A stretch of DNA of 64,000 nucleotides, taken from Candidatus Bathyarchaeota archaeon (GTDB lineage: Archaea > Thermoproteota > Bathyarchaeia > TCS64). The DNA lies in NCBI GenBank assembly GCA_016783455.1, contig JADHWN010000008.1, positions 1 through 64,000 of the forward strand, given 5' to 3'. Of the stretch, positions 16,433-25,660 are shown piece by piece. Position 1 is the stretch's first letter; every line of letters starts with the position of its first letter. The position numbers and the translations under genes are program-made. Below the pieces are notes generated by a model. It saw only the letters and a list, made by a program, of their open reading frames with translations, was not told where the DNA came from and made no database searches.

Positions 16433-17667
16433 CAGGCCCCCCTCCCGAAAATATGCACCGTACAGATGCCACCAGTTCCCCCAATGTTGTGGCACAGGGC
16501 AGCGTCAAGGTCTCCGTCTGACTCCACCTGACAATCCCCCGCCTCGCCCCTCAGCTGCCTGTAAACCTCGAAGACCTGCCTTACGCCGGTGGCTCCGACG
16601 GGGTGACCATCAGCCTTGAGGCCACCTCCGGGGTTGACGATCACCTCTGCATCACCGCGGACATACGGGATGTGCCTCAAGCCCTCATAGTCTTTGTAGC
16701 TGTCGAATATTCCCTTCCATGCCTCACCTGTGTTGTAGAAGCCCGAGTCCTCCATGTACATGACCTCCTCTATGGTGAAGCAGTCATGGACCTCAGCAAG
16801 GGGGATCTCGGAGATCTTCATCCCCGCCTGCTCAAGAGCCGCTCCCATTGCGAGCCTCGTGGACTTGACGCCAGTCAGGTTATCTCTAGCGGAGAGTGCC
16901 ACGCTATCTGTCGCCTGCTGGCTTGCGTAGATGTAGATGGGGGTATCTGTCATTTCCTTCGCCTTCTCCGGACTGGTTATTATCAATGAAGCAGCGCCGT
17001 CAGATACCGGTGAGCAGTGCAGAAGCCTTACAGGATCCGCCACTAGCGCGGAGCGCTTCACAGCCTCCACGGTGAACTCCCTTCGGTACTGCGCATACGG
17101 GTTCCCCATTGCATGGTGATGGTTTTTACTTGCGACGATGGCCATGGCATCGAGGCATCGCTCATCTCCCTTCCCATAATCGTACAGATAACGGGACATC
17201 ATGACGGCGTAGAGACCGATGAACGTGAAGCCCGCATCGAACTCGTGAGGGTCAGCGGCGAACATCAGGTCGTCCATTATCTTATCTACCCTGTCACTCA
17301 TCTTCTCGAACCCCCCCGCCAGGACGATATCGAACTTCCCTGACTGGATGCCGAGGACGGCGTTATAGACCGCTGCTCCACCTGACGCGCAGGCTGCCTC
17401 AGTCATGCTTATGGGGATGTTGAGACCAAGCTCCTGGGCCATGTAGCCAGGTATGAGCCCCCGCTTGTTCGTGTGCTGGTACAGGAAGCTACCGAAGAAA
17501 CATGCCTGAATGTCCTTTCGGCCTATCCCCTTGTCCACTGACTCAACACACTCCAATCCCGCCTCCACGAGCAGCTTCTCAGGGTTATCGTACCATAATT
17601 CGCCAAATTTGGTCCTGCCGGCGCCTACAACGGCAGCGATCGGTTTAGGACCATCTTTCTGAACCAT
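16432..17667 (-). CDS. Acetyl-CoA C-acetyltransferase (archaeal thiolase)
   Basis: The 411-residue thiolase supplies acetoacetyl-CoA to HMG-CoA synthase. EAACASGGAAVYNA carries the nucleophilic Cys (near residue 90), EVHDCFTIEE holds a conserved His/Cys pair, and NPGGGLKADGHPVGATG (about 345-361) contains the active-site His. The gene overlaps the DUF35-HMGS gene by four bases, so the pair is translationally coupled. In related archaea the two enzymes form a complex that channels acetoacetyl-CoA. Confidence 0.93.
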   Translation of the reverse strand: MVQKDGPKPIAAVVGAGRTKFGELWYDNPEKLLVEAGLECVESVDKGIGRKDIQACFFGSFLYQHTNKRGLIPGYMAQELGLNIPISMTEAACASGGAAVYNAVLGIQSGKFDIVLAGGFEKMSDRVDKIMDDLMFAADPHEFDAGFTFIGLYAVMMSRYLYDYGKGDERCLDAMAIVASKNHHHAMGNPYAQYRREFTVEAVKRSALVADPVRLLHCSPVSDGAASLIITSPEKAKEMTDTPIYIYASQQATDSVALSARDNLTGVKSTRLAMGAALEQAGMKISEIPLAEVHDCFTIEEVMYMEDSGFYNTGEAWKGIFDSYKDYEGLRHIPYVRGDAEVIVNPGGGLKADGHPVGATGVRQVFEVYRQLRGEAGDCQVESDGDLDAALCHNIGGTGGICTVHIFGRGA

Positions 17668-17743
17668 ACAATCAGCGAACTATATCTGCAAGTGGCTTAA
17701 ACCTTTTTGTTGAGCGCAGTACTTCGGGTACAAGAAATGTTGG

Positions 17744-17760
17744 TAATATATCGAATATTA
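17744..17760. promoter_or_regulatory. Inverted repeat in the thiolase/M24 divergent region
   Basis: TAATAT (17744-17749) and ATATTA (17755-17760) form a perfect 6-bp inverted repeat with a 5-nt spacer. It lies in the strongly AT-rich 231-bp gap between the divergent thiolase and M24 genes, which also has TATA-like GATATAAAAT and TTATTTTAAAAA. It may be an operator, but AT-rich repeats arise easily by chance. Confidence 0.3.
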
Positions 17761-17898
17761 TCTGTGATCTGATATAAAATCGACTTTTTTTTGGCGGGTA
17801 CTGATTTTTATGCAGTATCTCCATTTGTAATAACGCATTTCATTTCTTCAAATCCACTTATTTTAAAAACAGATTAGACAACCATAGATCGTCAAGAG

Positions 17899-19080
17899 AT
17901 GCCACTGAACAGAGAACGAGCAGTCCAACTGATGCAGGACAAAGGAGTAGACGCCCTAGTCGCATCGTCAACCGAGAACGTATACTACGTCTCAGATTAC
18001 TGGAGCCTGGGTAAGAAACTTGGCTGCGGCGTAGAGGCATACGTCGTACTGCCCCTGAACAATGATCCGGCTATTATCGCGCCCATGAACGAGGCCGACC
18101 TGATCATCTACAGCGGAACCTGGATCGATGACCTACGATTCTATGGAGAGCCGAAAGTAGCCGTGGGCGAGGTTGAGGAACCCTCAGAACAGACAGAGAG
18201 CCTTCTCAAGATACACAAGGAGACAAAGGCTGAGACAGACGGAGCTTCAGCTCTGCTAAAGGCTCTGGAAGACCTGGGAGTAAACAAAGGGGTGATAGCC
18301 CTCGACACCTCGGATCTCTCACCTGCCATATTCGAGCACATCAAGGGAAAGATACCCTATTCTAAGATTATCGACGGATCCTCGTTGCTTAGAGAGATAA
18401 GACAGGTTAAGACGAAGCCGGAGGTGGAATGCATCCTCAGAGCAACTGAGATCACGGAGAAGTCCATGGAGGACGCCTTGGAGATCGCACGCTCTGAGAT
18501 CTCGGAGCTCGACCTCGCCGGGATGTTCACGTACTCCGTTACATACGATGGCGGTGAGGTAAGCCAGAACCTCATAGGCATAGGCGAGAGGAGCGCATAC
18601 CCAAACCCCGTGCCCTCGATTAAAGAGGCGAAGAGACGAGACCTGCTCAGGCTGACCCTTGGATGCACTTGGGGCCACTACCACTCCAACATCTCTCGTA
18701 CGGGCGTCATAGGACGCCCCCTTGGAAAGGCCCAACGGCTTTGGGAGGCCGTCCAGGGGGCACAGGACGCGGTGTTGGACATCATCAAACCAGGTGTCAA
18801 ACTCTCCGAGCTCTACGCTGAGGCCGAGAAGGAGCTTGGGAAGGCGGAGGTGAAGATGAGGACTCCTAGTATAGGCCATGGTCTCGGAGTCGAGTGCAAC
18901 GAGAGACCGTGGATAGAGAGGGAGGGAGAGGCGGAGTTGCTGCCAGGGATGGTCGTCAACGTCGATATACCGATACTCGAACTTGGTTGGGGCGGTCTTC
19001 AGATAGAGGACACGATTCTGGTGACTGGTGACGGCTGTGAGCTCCTAACGAAGACGGACAGAGGACTATACCTCCTTTAA
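17899..19080 (+). CDS. M24-fold protein with altered metal site (creatinase-like)
   Basis: The 393-residue protein has a creatinase N-terminal domain (1-150) and a C-terminal pita-bread domain (160-390). In active metallo-aminopeptidases the metal is held by Asp, Asp, His, Glu and Glu. Here the Asp positions read LTLG and SNISRT, and the first Glu position reads NVDIP. Only His (SIGHGLGVE) and the last Glu (LQIEDTILV) persist. This suggests a metal-free hydrolase like creatinase, or loss of catalysis. It is a single gene facing the LeuRS gene. Confidence 0.78.
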   Translation: MPLNRERAVQLMQDKGVDALVASSTENVYYVSDYWSLGKKLGCGVEAYVVLPLNNDPAIIAPMNEADLIIYSGTWIDDLRFYGEPKVAVGEVEEPSEQTESLLKIHKETKAETDGASALLKALEDLGVNKGVIALDTSDLSPAIFEHIKGKIPYSKIIDGSSLLREIRQVKTKPEVECILRATEITEKSMEDALEIARSEISELDLAGMFTYSVTYDGGEVSQNLIGIGERSAYPNPVPSIKEAKRRDLLRLTLGCTWGHYHSNISRTGVIGRPLGKAQRLWEAVQGAQDAVLDIIKPGVKLSELYAEAEKELGKAEVKMRTPSIGHGLGVECNERPWIEREGEAELLPGMVVNVDIPILELGWGGLQIEDTILVTGDGCELLTKTDRGLYLL

Positions 19081-19130
19081 GCAGTTGTGAAGAGAGCCAT
19101 CTCCTCACCATTTTAGATAAAAAGGGGAAT

Positions 19131-22046
19131 TTACTCGACGTAGATAGCTGGTCTGAAGGGTTTAGCCTTGGAAGACCTGTTGGCGGGGTCATGTATCCAT
19201 GGGTCGCTCTCGTTACCGACGATGACTTCGGACTTGAACTCTGACTCGAAGAAGCCTGAGGCGTCCTCTAACAGAGTGGTTACGTTGACTACGCCCATCT
19301 TGAGCCTTCTACTCAATGTCTCGGCTGGTGTCCGTGTGACGTCCTCCACTACGACTCTGGCGAACGCGGGCACCTCCTTGTTGTGGGCCCTCAATTCGTC
19401 GTCCTTGAAGGACTCCCTGATCAACGTGCCGATGTCGAGGTTCCCCGCCTTGGCTAGCTCCATGGCCTTGAGGTAGACCTTCCACTTCCAGCCCGTGGCC
19501 GTGTAGAAATGGATCTTCGATGGAGTGATACCTGTCACCTGGGTTATCTTCTGGACGTCCTCGATGCTATCCCTTATGATTGCCTCGAGCTCCTCAGCGT
19601 CGTGCCTGACCATGTTCTCGTCGGGCTTGGGCCAAGGAGCGAAGGCGACGAAGACCTCGTTGCCCATGGCCTCCCAGATCTCCTCGCACATATGGGGCGT
19701 GAAGGGCGTGAGGAGCCTCACCTGGGTCTCGACGATGGTCCTGAGGACGTGCTGTATGGCCTTTCCGCGGGAACCTCTATCTCTCTGAGACTCTACCCGC
19801 TTCGTGTACCAGTCCAAGTCCTTGTTCAGGTCGTACAGGGCGGCATGGATTGTCTTCCTGACCTTCATCTCGACCATCGCCTCATTGGCTTCTCTGAGGT
19901 ATGATTGTAAGCGGCTCAGCATCCAGAGGTCGATCTCCAGTAGCTCGAAGTCATCTTCCGCTGGAGATGAGATTATCTCCATCGAACGTGTGTAGAACTT
20001 TTCCAAGTTATCGGCCATGGACCTGGCTAGATCGGGGCTGAAGTCGGCGTCTTTGAGGGGCTCGGCGGTTATCATGAGGGCTAACCTCAGGGGGTCTGTC
20101 CCGAATCGGTCGATGGCGTTGGCTAGAGGGATTATGTTGTTCATGGATTTGCTCATCTTCTGCCCCTCCATCAGTACGCTGCCGTTGACGATGATGCCCC
20201 TGGGCCACTTCTCTCGGGGAAATATTGCGTCGTGGTTGAAGATCATGAAGGTCAGGTGGTTGGGTATCAGGTCGCGACCAGAATGGCGTGCATCCAGAGG
20301 GTAGAAGTAATCGAACTGGGCATGGATCGTCTCCAGTTCCTCGACGGAGATGCCTGTGGCCTCGGAGACCTCGTCGACACTGCCCTCGCCGAGATAGATG
20401 TAGTCCCAGAATGCCTCGCTGAGGACCTCGGGGTCGGGTTTCAGCCTGTTGATGTCCTTGATGACGGTGTAGTAAGCCATGTAGATCACTGAGTCGGAGA
20501 GAGCCTCTATTATCCAATCAGGCGCCCATGGTAGCGGTGTACCCACTCCCACGTTCCTTGCACAGGCCTTCCGGTCCAGCCAGTCGATGACGTGGACGTA
20601 CTCCTGCCTCAGCTCCCTGGGGATGATCTCCATGGCGTCAAGGTTCTCGTGGGCCAGCTCTTTCCACGAGGCGTCTCCGTAGTTGATGAACCACTGGTTC
20701 TCGAATATCTTCACCAGGACGTCCGACCCGCATCGGCACATGACTTGCTCGATGAGCTCGTACATGGTCGTCGCCCTGTTATCTGCGACCATGTCCTCCT
20801 TGACGGCGTCCTTGGCCCTCTCAACGGGCAGTCCAGCGTACTGGCCCGTGTTTCCCCTCAGCCTCCCGTTGTGGAACTCCTGACTGTAGACCTCCTTGGT
20901 GGCCTTTTCCAGCTTGGGGTCCTCCTGATCCACTATCCCCATCTTCTCAACGATGTCAACAGCCGGGCTCTCGCCCCAACCGGGCAGCTCTATGAGGGAT
21001 ATGGGCTTGAGCTTCGCAATCTCACTCTGTTTGAGGCCGTATGAGTCGAAGAACTTCTTCTGCTCATTCTTCAGCTGCTCCAAGGCCACGTAGTCAAATG
21101 GTGCGTGGGCTGGAACTGACATGACTACTCCCGTTGCGTTCTTAGGGTCCACGAAGGTTGCGGGGAGTATAGGGACCTCGTTTCCGGTCATGGGGTTTGT
21201 AAGGGTTCCCCCTATCAGCTTCTTCCCCTGGAACTCCGAGATCACCTCAACCTCATGCCCAAGGAACTGGAGCTTGTTGGCTGCCTCCGCGCTGACAACC
21301 CAGGTCTCATCATCCACTTTCACCTCAACATACAGCGAATCGGGGTTCAGCCACATGTTCGTGACTCCGAAGACCGTCTCGGGCCTAAGGGTGGCCGCGG
21401 GATAGTAAGTGTCCCCCCTCCTGAACTTGATAACTGTGAAATCCTCTATCTCCGGCTCCTTATCCCCGATGGTATCGTGCTGACCTACAGGATTCCCGCA
21501 TTTGGGGCACCAGCCCACGGGGTGGCTACCCTGGATAATATAGCCACGTTCCCTCAGCTTGGCGAACTGCCACTCGATGAATTTGCTGTAGATGGGGTCG
21601 ATGGTGGTGAACTCACGGCGCCAGTCGATGCTGAACCCCATCCTCTGCATGCCCGTCTTGATCTCCTGGGCGAAGTAGTTGGCCATGCCGACGGGGGTCT
21701 CCAGCTCGTGGAGCCTGTCCCTTGGGATGTTGTAGAGGTTCAGGAAGGTGTCGAGGAGGTCTGGATCCCGTTCCTTCAGCCTGTCTACCATGGCTATAAC
21801 AGGAGTCCCCGTGAAGTGCCATGCCATCGGGAAGAGTACGTTGTAGCCCTGCATCCTCCGGTACCTGGCGTGGACATCCGTCAGGGTATAGGTGCGGCCG
21901 TGGCCTATGTGCTGCGGAGAGTTTGGATATGGGTATGCTACGGTCAGGTAGTACTTCTGCTTCTCTGGGTCGGGATCGGCCTCGAATACACCTGCTTCAG
22001 ACCATCGTTTCTGCCATTTCTCCTCAATCCGCTTCCAGTCCATCAT
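19131..22046 (-). CDS. leuS: Leucyl-tRNA synthetase
   Basis: The 971-residue class I synthetase has PNSPQHIGHGRTYT (HIGH motif) near residue 40 and GQKMSKSMNN (KMSKS motif) near 640. A CP1 editing domain lies between them, including LRPETVFGVTNMW, and an archaeal/eukaryotic-type C-terminal extension ends the protein. The open frame extends 53 codons further upstream, but MMDWKRIEEKW at 22043-22046 matches the usual N-terminus and leaves room for the divergent PLP-gene promoter. Confidence 0.95.
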   Translation of the reverse strand: MMDWKRIEEKWQKRWSEAGVFEADPDPEKQKYYLTVAYPYPNSPQHIGHGRTYTLTDVHARYRRMQGYNVLFPMAWHFTGTPVIAMVDRLKERDPDLLDTFLNLYNIPRDRLHELETPVGMANYFAQEIKTGMQRMGFSIDWRREFTTIDPIYSKFIEWQFAKLRERGYIIQGSHPVGWCPKCGNPVGQHDTIGDKEPEIEDFTVIKFRRGDTYYPAATLRPETVFGVTNMWLNPDSLYVEVKVDDETWVVSAEAANKLQFLGHEVEVISEFQGKKLIGGTLTNPMTGNEVPILPATFVDPKNATGVVMSVPAHAPFDYVALEQLKNEQKKFFDSYGLKQSEIAKLKPISLIELPGWGESPAVDIVEKMGIVDQEDPKLEKATKEVYSQEFHNGRLRGNTGQYAGLPVERAKDAVKEDMVADNRATTMYELIEQVMCRCGSDVLVKIFENQWFINYGDASWKELAHENLDAMEIIPRELRQEYVHVIDWLDRKACARNVGVGTPLPWAPDWIIEALSDSVIYMAYYTVIKDINRLKPDPEVLSEAFWDYIYLGEGSVDEVSEATGISVEELETIHAQFDYFYPLDARHSGRDLIPNHLTFMIFNHDAIFPREKWPRGIIVNGSVLMEGQKMSKSMNNIIPLANAIDRFGTDPLRLALMITAEPLKDADFSPDLARSMADNLEKFYTRSMEIISSPAEDDFELLEIDLWMLSRLQSYLREANEAMVEMKVRKTIHAALYDLNKDLDWYTKRVESQRDRGSRGKAIQHVLRTIVETQVRLLTPFTPHMCEEIWEAMGNEVFVAFAPWPKPDENMVRHDAEELEAIIRDSIEDVQKITQVTGITPSKIHFYTATGWKWKVYLKAMELAKAGNLDIGTLIRESFKDDELRAHNKEVPAFARVVVEDVTRTPAETLSRRLKMGVVNVTTLLEDASGFFESEFKSEVIVGNESDPWIHDPANRSSKAKPFRPAIYVE

Positions 22047-22185
22047 GTCATCTACCCTGTCCTGTCTTTGTATTAACCCAATGGCGAATGGAATAAGTGT
22101 TATGAGTAAAAATTGTTGCGCAGCGAATCGGAAGTGTATCATATTACCTGAGCCAGAAATGTAGCGTAAGTGGGAGCGAGTTCTG

Positions 22186-23388
22186 TTGTCTGCGGGTTCA
22201 TACAATCCTTATGAGAAATACGGTGTCAGGCGGGCCATCAACGCCGCGGGTACTCTAACCCGTGTAGGGGGATCCATCTCTCACCCGGAGGTCTTCCGAG
22301 CTATGGAGGACGCCTCGAAGGCTTTCGTGCACATCTCCGAGCTCCAGCAGTGGGCGGGGAAGATCATTGCAGAGGCGACGGGTGCCGAGGCAGGTCTCCC
22401 GACAGCGGGGGGGAGCGCCTCCATAATGTTGGCCGCGGCCGCATGTATCATGAAGGGGACGGAATTAGAGGAGTACGAGCCCAAAGGGCGAGCTGTCTGG
22501 AGGCATATCATCCAGAGGATACCCGCCCATGCGGAAGGGCTGAAGACCAAGTTCATTGTTCAGAAGGCCAATCGGGACGAGTACGACCATGCCGTTGAGA
22601 TCGCCGGCGGGCGGTTCGTCGAGGTCGGGAACGAGGAGGGGGCCACGGAGAAGGATCTAGATGAGGCCTTCGACCCCGAGGAGACGGCTGCGTACTACTA
22701 CACTGTTCAGCCCTCATCCAAATGCCTCGCCATCGACACGGTTGTAGAGATAGCTCACAGGCATGGCGTGCCCGTCATCATCGATGCGTCGGCTGAGCTC
22801 CCCCCTAAATCGAACCTGAAGTACTACACCTCTAAGGGCGTTGACCTCGTGGTCTTCAGCGGTGGGAAGACCATAGCAGGGCCCAATAACTCGGGGCTGC
22901 TCGCTGGGCGCGGCGACCTTATCAAGCTGGCTCACCTCCAGTCCTATCCCTTCGAGGGAGTGGGAAGGGTGGCCAAGATGAGCAGGGAGACCATCGTGGG
23001 CCTCATCACAGCGCTCCGCATCTACCTGGAGCGGGATGAGGGTGCTCATTTCAAGGCTTGGGAGGAGAAGGCGAACTTCATGGCAGTGGAGCTGGGTAAC
23101 CTACCTGGTGTCGAGTCGGGTGTCGTGGTCGCGACCACGGGGAAGGAGGAGACACCGAAGTTCCCTCTGGTCACAGTGAGGTTGGATGAGGGGGTCTGCG
23201 GGATCGGCGGCGGGGAGCTACATCAGCGGCTAGTCGACGGGGACCCGAGCATCGAGGGCATCTACGAGCCGTACTATCTGCTGGAGGATTACAAGGGCAT
23301 CCTCATCTTCAACACGCAGTACATCCTGGAGGGAGAGGAGCAGCTGATCATCGATCGGATCAGGAACATCATATCTGACGCAGCTTAA
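22186..23388 (+). CDS. SelA-like PLP-dependent enzyme
   Basis: The 400-residue fold-type I PLP protein resembles the SelA/DgaE group. RRAINAAGTLTRVGGSISHP near the start is typical, TAGGSASIMLA binds the PLP phosphate, and VVFSGGKTIAGPNNSG (about 223-238) carries the Schiff-base Lys. Members include selenocysteine synthase relatives and D-glucosaminate-6-phosphate ammonia-lyase. No selD, selB or tRNA-Sec is visible, so a metabolic lyase is more likely. It begins with TTG at 22186. Confidence 0.8.
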   Translation: MSAGSYNPYEKYGVRRAINAAGTLTRVGGSISHPEVFRAMEDASKAFVHISELQQWAGKIIAEATGAEAGLPTAGGSASIMLAAAACIMKGTELEEYEPKGRAVWRHIIQRIPAHAEGLKTKFIVQKANRDEYDHAVEIAGGRFVEVGNEEGATEKDLDEAFDPEETAAYYYTVQPSSKCLAIDTVVEIAHRHGVPVIIDASAELPPKSNLKYYTSKGVDLVVFSGGKTIAGPNNSGLLAGRGDLIKLAHLQSYPFEGVGRVAKMSRETIVGLITALRIYLERDEGAHFKAWEEKANFMAVELGNLPGVESGVVVATTGKEETPKFPLVTVRLDEGVCGIGGGELHQRLVDGDPSIEGIYEPYYLLEDYKGILIFNTQYILEGEEQLIIDRIRNIISDAA

Positions 23389-23439
23389 TCTCTCATACCC
23401 AGGAGCGTGTCTCCACGTGTCGCGTTGATGAGTGTTATC

Positions 23440-23635
23440 CTAGGCCTGTTTTTTTACTGCATCCTTTATGGCGTTGGTGCTTCGCCTGAATTTCTCCACG
23501 TCCCCCGAGGGCCGCGTAGACCCCTTTAACATGATGCAGGATTTTTAATCGCTCATTGTAGCTGATACCCACAACCAATGCGTTCTTTTTTCGCTCTTCT
23601 TCCTCTGTTAAGTGCGGTGGGATTGGGTTCGAATC
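23440..23635 (-). pseudogene. Frameshifted 3' gene remnant behind alaS
   Basis: Directly after the TAG of the alaS ORF, the same frame continues openly for about 43 codons with a protein-like sequence (PPHLTEEEERKK...VVGISYNERLKILHHVKG). After VYAAL a run of five G's (about 23501-23505) puts the rest in a different frame: GDVEKFRRSTNAIKDAVKKQ, ending TAG at 23440-23442. Removing one G would restore one frame. I do not recognise the family. It may be the truncated 3' end of a gene cut when the foreign alaS arrived, or a small gene with an indel. Confidence 0.45.
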
Positions 23636-25405
23636 CTATGAGTCTAAGACCGCTCTTATCCTCCGCACACCGGCAGAAATCCCCTCTTCCTTTATTATTC
23701 TAAATCGTCCAAGCTCACCTGTATTATTCACATGTGGCCCACTACAGATCTCCAGCGAGAAATCACCTATAGTATATACAGAAACCTGTTCCCCATATTT
23801 TTGGTCAAATACCGCTTGGCTTCCCATCTTTACTGCTTCGTCTAACGTGGTATCAATTCTCTTAACAGGAAGAGCTTTCCTAATCTGGCTATTAACAATC
23901 TCTTCTATGTCCTGCAACTCTTGCTCAGTTAGCTTTCTGTCGAAGTTGAAGTCAAACCTTAGACGCTCCTGTGTTATGTTTGACCCCTTCTGGATAATTT
24001 CTTTCCTTAGAACCCTTCTCAGCGCCTCATTGAGTAAATGTGTCGCGGTGTGTAGTTTCACCGTCTCAATAGAGTGGTCAGCTAGACCACTCCCAAACTT
24101 TTTTTCAGCGCTTATTCTGGACACTTTCTGATGCTTTTGAAACTCTTCATGAAATCCATCTACATCCACAAATATACCATTCTCAAGCCCTAGTTCCTTT
24201 GTTATTTCTATTGGGAAGCCAAAGCTCTGATAAAGGAGGAACGCGTCCTTGCTGTCAATTTTATTCTTTTTTCTGGCTATTCTATTGAATCTGTTTAAGC
24301 CCCTTGCCAATGTGTTGTTAAATTTCTTGTACTCATTTTTTAACTCGGTTACGATAAAGTCCTCATTCGACTTTAAGTGAGGATATTCGCCAGAGTATGT
24401 TTCTATAATGATCAGAGATAATACGCTTAGGAACTCCTCTTCTATACCTATCAGTTTTCCATGTCTGATAGCTCCTCTAATGATCCTCCTTAGAACGTAT
24501 CCTTGCTCAACATTCCTTGGTGCGATTCCTTCAGCAAGAAGGAAGGTAGCTGCACGAGAATGATCAACGATTACTCTAACGCTTTTAATTTGCTCTTTAG
24601 AGATTGTTTCAATATCAGCTAGGTTTTTAATTCTTTTTATTAAGGGGGTGAATATTTCGGTTTCATATACAGTATCCTTTCCCTGTAGAACAGCAACTGT
24701 TCGCTCAACGCCCATTCCTGTGTCAACGTTCTTCTGTTTGAGCAGTTCATACTCTCCGTCCTGAGTTCTATTGTACTCCATGAAGACATTGTTCCATATC
24801 TCATTGAATTTCCCGCAAGGACAGCCAGGGTGGCATTCACTTCCACATGGTTCTTTTCCTGTGTCGTAAAATATTTCAGTGTCAGGTCCACAGGGTCCAA
24901 TGCTGCCTATAGGACCCCAAAAATTATCTTCTTTCGGCAAATAGAATATTTTCTCTTTGGGAATCCCGAGTTCTTTCCATATTCTTGCGCTTTCTGTGTC
25001 CCTTGGTATTTTCTCGTCTCCTGCGAAGACTGTAATGTAAAGCCTTTTTTCATCTATATTGAGCCATTTTTTGCTTGTTAGGAACTCGTAGCTCCATTGT
25101 ATGGATTTTTCCTTGAAGTATTCTCCAAGAGACCAGTTTCCCAGCATCTCAAAAAAGCTCAGGTGGAAACTATCTCCTACTTCATCGATGTCGGTAGTTC
25201 TGAAGCATTTTTGTACATTTACTAGTTTTTTCCCACTTGTATGTGGCTGACCTAGGAGATATGGTACCAGTGGATGCATTCCAGCTGAGATGAATAGCGC
25301 GGTTGGGTCATTTTCTGGTATGAGAGATGCATTCGCAATTATTTTATGTCCCTTTCTTTGGAAAAACTCCAGGTACAGCTTTTTCAACTTGTCAGAACTA
25401 ATCAA
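23636..25405 (-). CDS. alaS: Short bacterial (CPR-like) alanyl-tRNA synthetase
   Basis: The 589-residue enzyme has a complete class II catalytic core (ASLIPENDPTALFISAGMHP; KCFRTTDIDEVGDSFHLSFF; FEMLGNWSLGEYF) and the editing domain (HTATHLLNEALRRVL and CSGPHVNNTGELG). It ends there, lacking the C-terminal C-Ala domain of about 250-300 residues. The sequence style matches the short AlaRS of candidate-phyla-radiation bacteria, not the archaeal form of about 900 residues. The gene is markedly AT-rich with AT-ending codons, unlike its neighbours. It starts with TTG at 25403-25405 just after GGTGGTTTAA, overlapping the archaeal alaS remnant. Confidence 0.93.
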   Translation of the reverse strand: MISSDKLKKLYLEFFQRKGHKIIANASLIPENDPTALFISAGMHPLVPYLLGQPHTSGKKLVNVQKCFRTTDIDEVGDSFHLSFFEMLGNWSLGEYFKEKSIQWSYEFLTSKKWLNIDEKRLYITVFAGDEKIPRDTESARIWKELGIPKEKIFYLPKEDNFWGPIGSIGPCGPDTEIFYDTGKEPCGSECHPGCPCGKFNEIWNNVFMEYNRTQDGEYELLKQKNVDTGMGVERTVAVLQGKDTVYETEIFTPLIKRIKNLADIETISKEQIKSVRVIVDHSRAATFLLAEGIAPRNVEQGYVLRRIIRGAIRHGKLIGIEEEFLSVLSLIIIETYSGEYPHLKSNEDFIVTELKNEYKKFNNTLARGLNRFNRIARKKNKIDSKDAFLLYQSFGFPIEITKELGLENGIFVDVDGFHEEFQKHQKVSRISAEKKFGSGLADHSIETVKLHTATHLLNEALRRVLRKEIIQKGSNITQERLRFDFNFDRKLTEQELQDIEEIVNSQIRKALPVKRIDTTLDEAVKMGSQAVFDQKYGEQVSVYTIGDFSLEICSGPHVNNTGELGRFRIIKEEGISAGVRRIRAVLDS

Positions 25406-25607
25406 TTAAACCACCTTTGGTCATGGTGCAGGGTTTGTATATGGGTGGTTTATTGAGGAATATGTAGTCGACGTATGATGCGTCTCCGTAGTTTTCGGCG
25501 TCGGGGTCCAAGGTCCAGTAGTGGGGGCCGCGGCTGGGGCAGTGCTTCCTGAGGTATCCCTTCTCCTTGAAGAAGGGTATCATGAATTCATCTGGTGGGA
25601 CTTGCAT
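25398..25607 (-). pseudogene. 5' remnant of archaeal alaS (N-terminal extension only)
   Basis: The 69 residues match the N-terminal extension specific to archaeal AlaRS: FFKEKGYLRKHCPSRG, HYWTLDPDAENYGDASYVDY and FLNKPP correspond to the archaeal pattern with FWTLDPDRETCGDPPC-type residues and an IGNPP turn. Two usual cysteines are replaced (GDASY). After about 60 residues the frame diverges and stops at TAG, exactly where the catalytic core of the CPR-like AlaRS begins. Composition is GC-rich, like the host. It follows rpl12 by 53 bp, the ancestral rpl12-alaS order in many archaea. It may still be translated and coupled to the new alaS. Confidence 0.8.
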
Positions 25608-25660
25608 AGTCTAGACTCCCTTCTTGGGATGGTAATGGGTAGGGGAAAAAACTTTGGTTT

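Noticed and set aside
22047-22205. N-terminal 53-residue extension of LeuRS
   Set aside because: It precedes the conserved LeuRS start and overlaps the divergent promoter and start of the SelA-like gene.
23600-23640. GGGTTCGAATCC resembles a tRNA T-loop beside the foreign alaS
   Set aside because: No acceptor, D or anticodon arm can be built around it, and the bases fit a protein-like frame continuing after the alaS stop.
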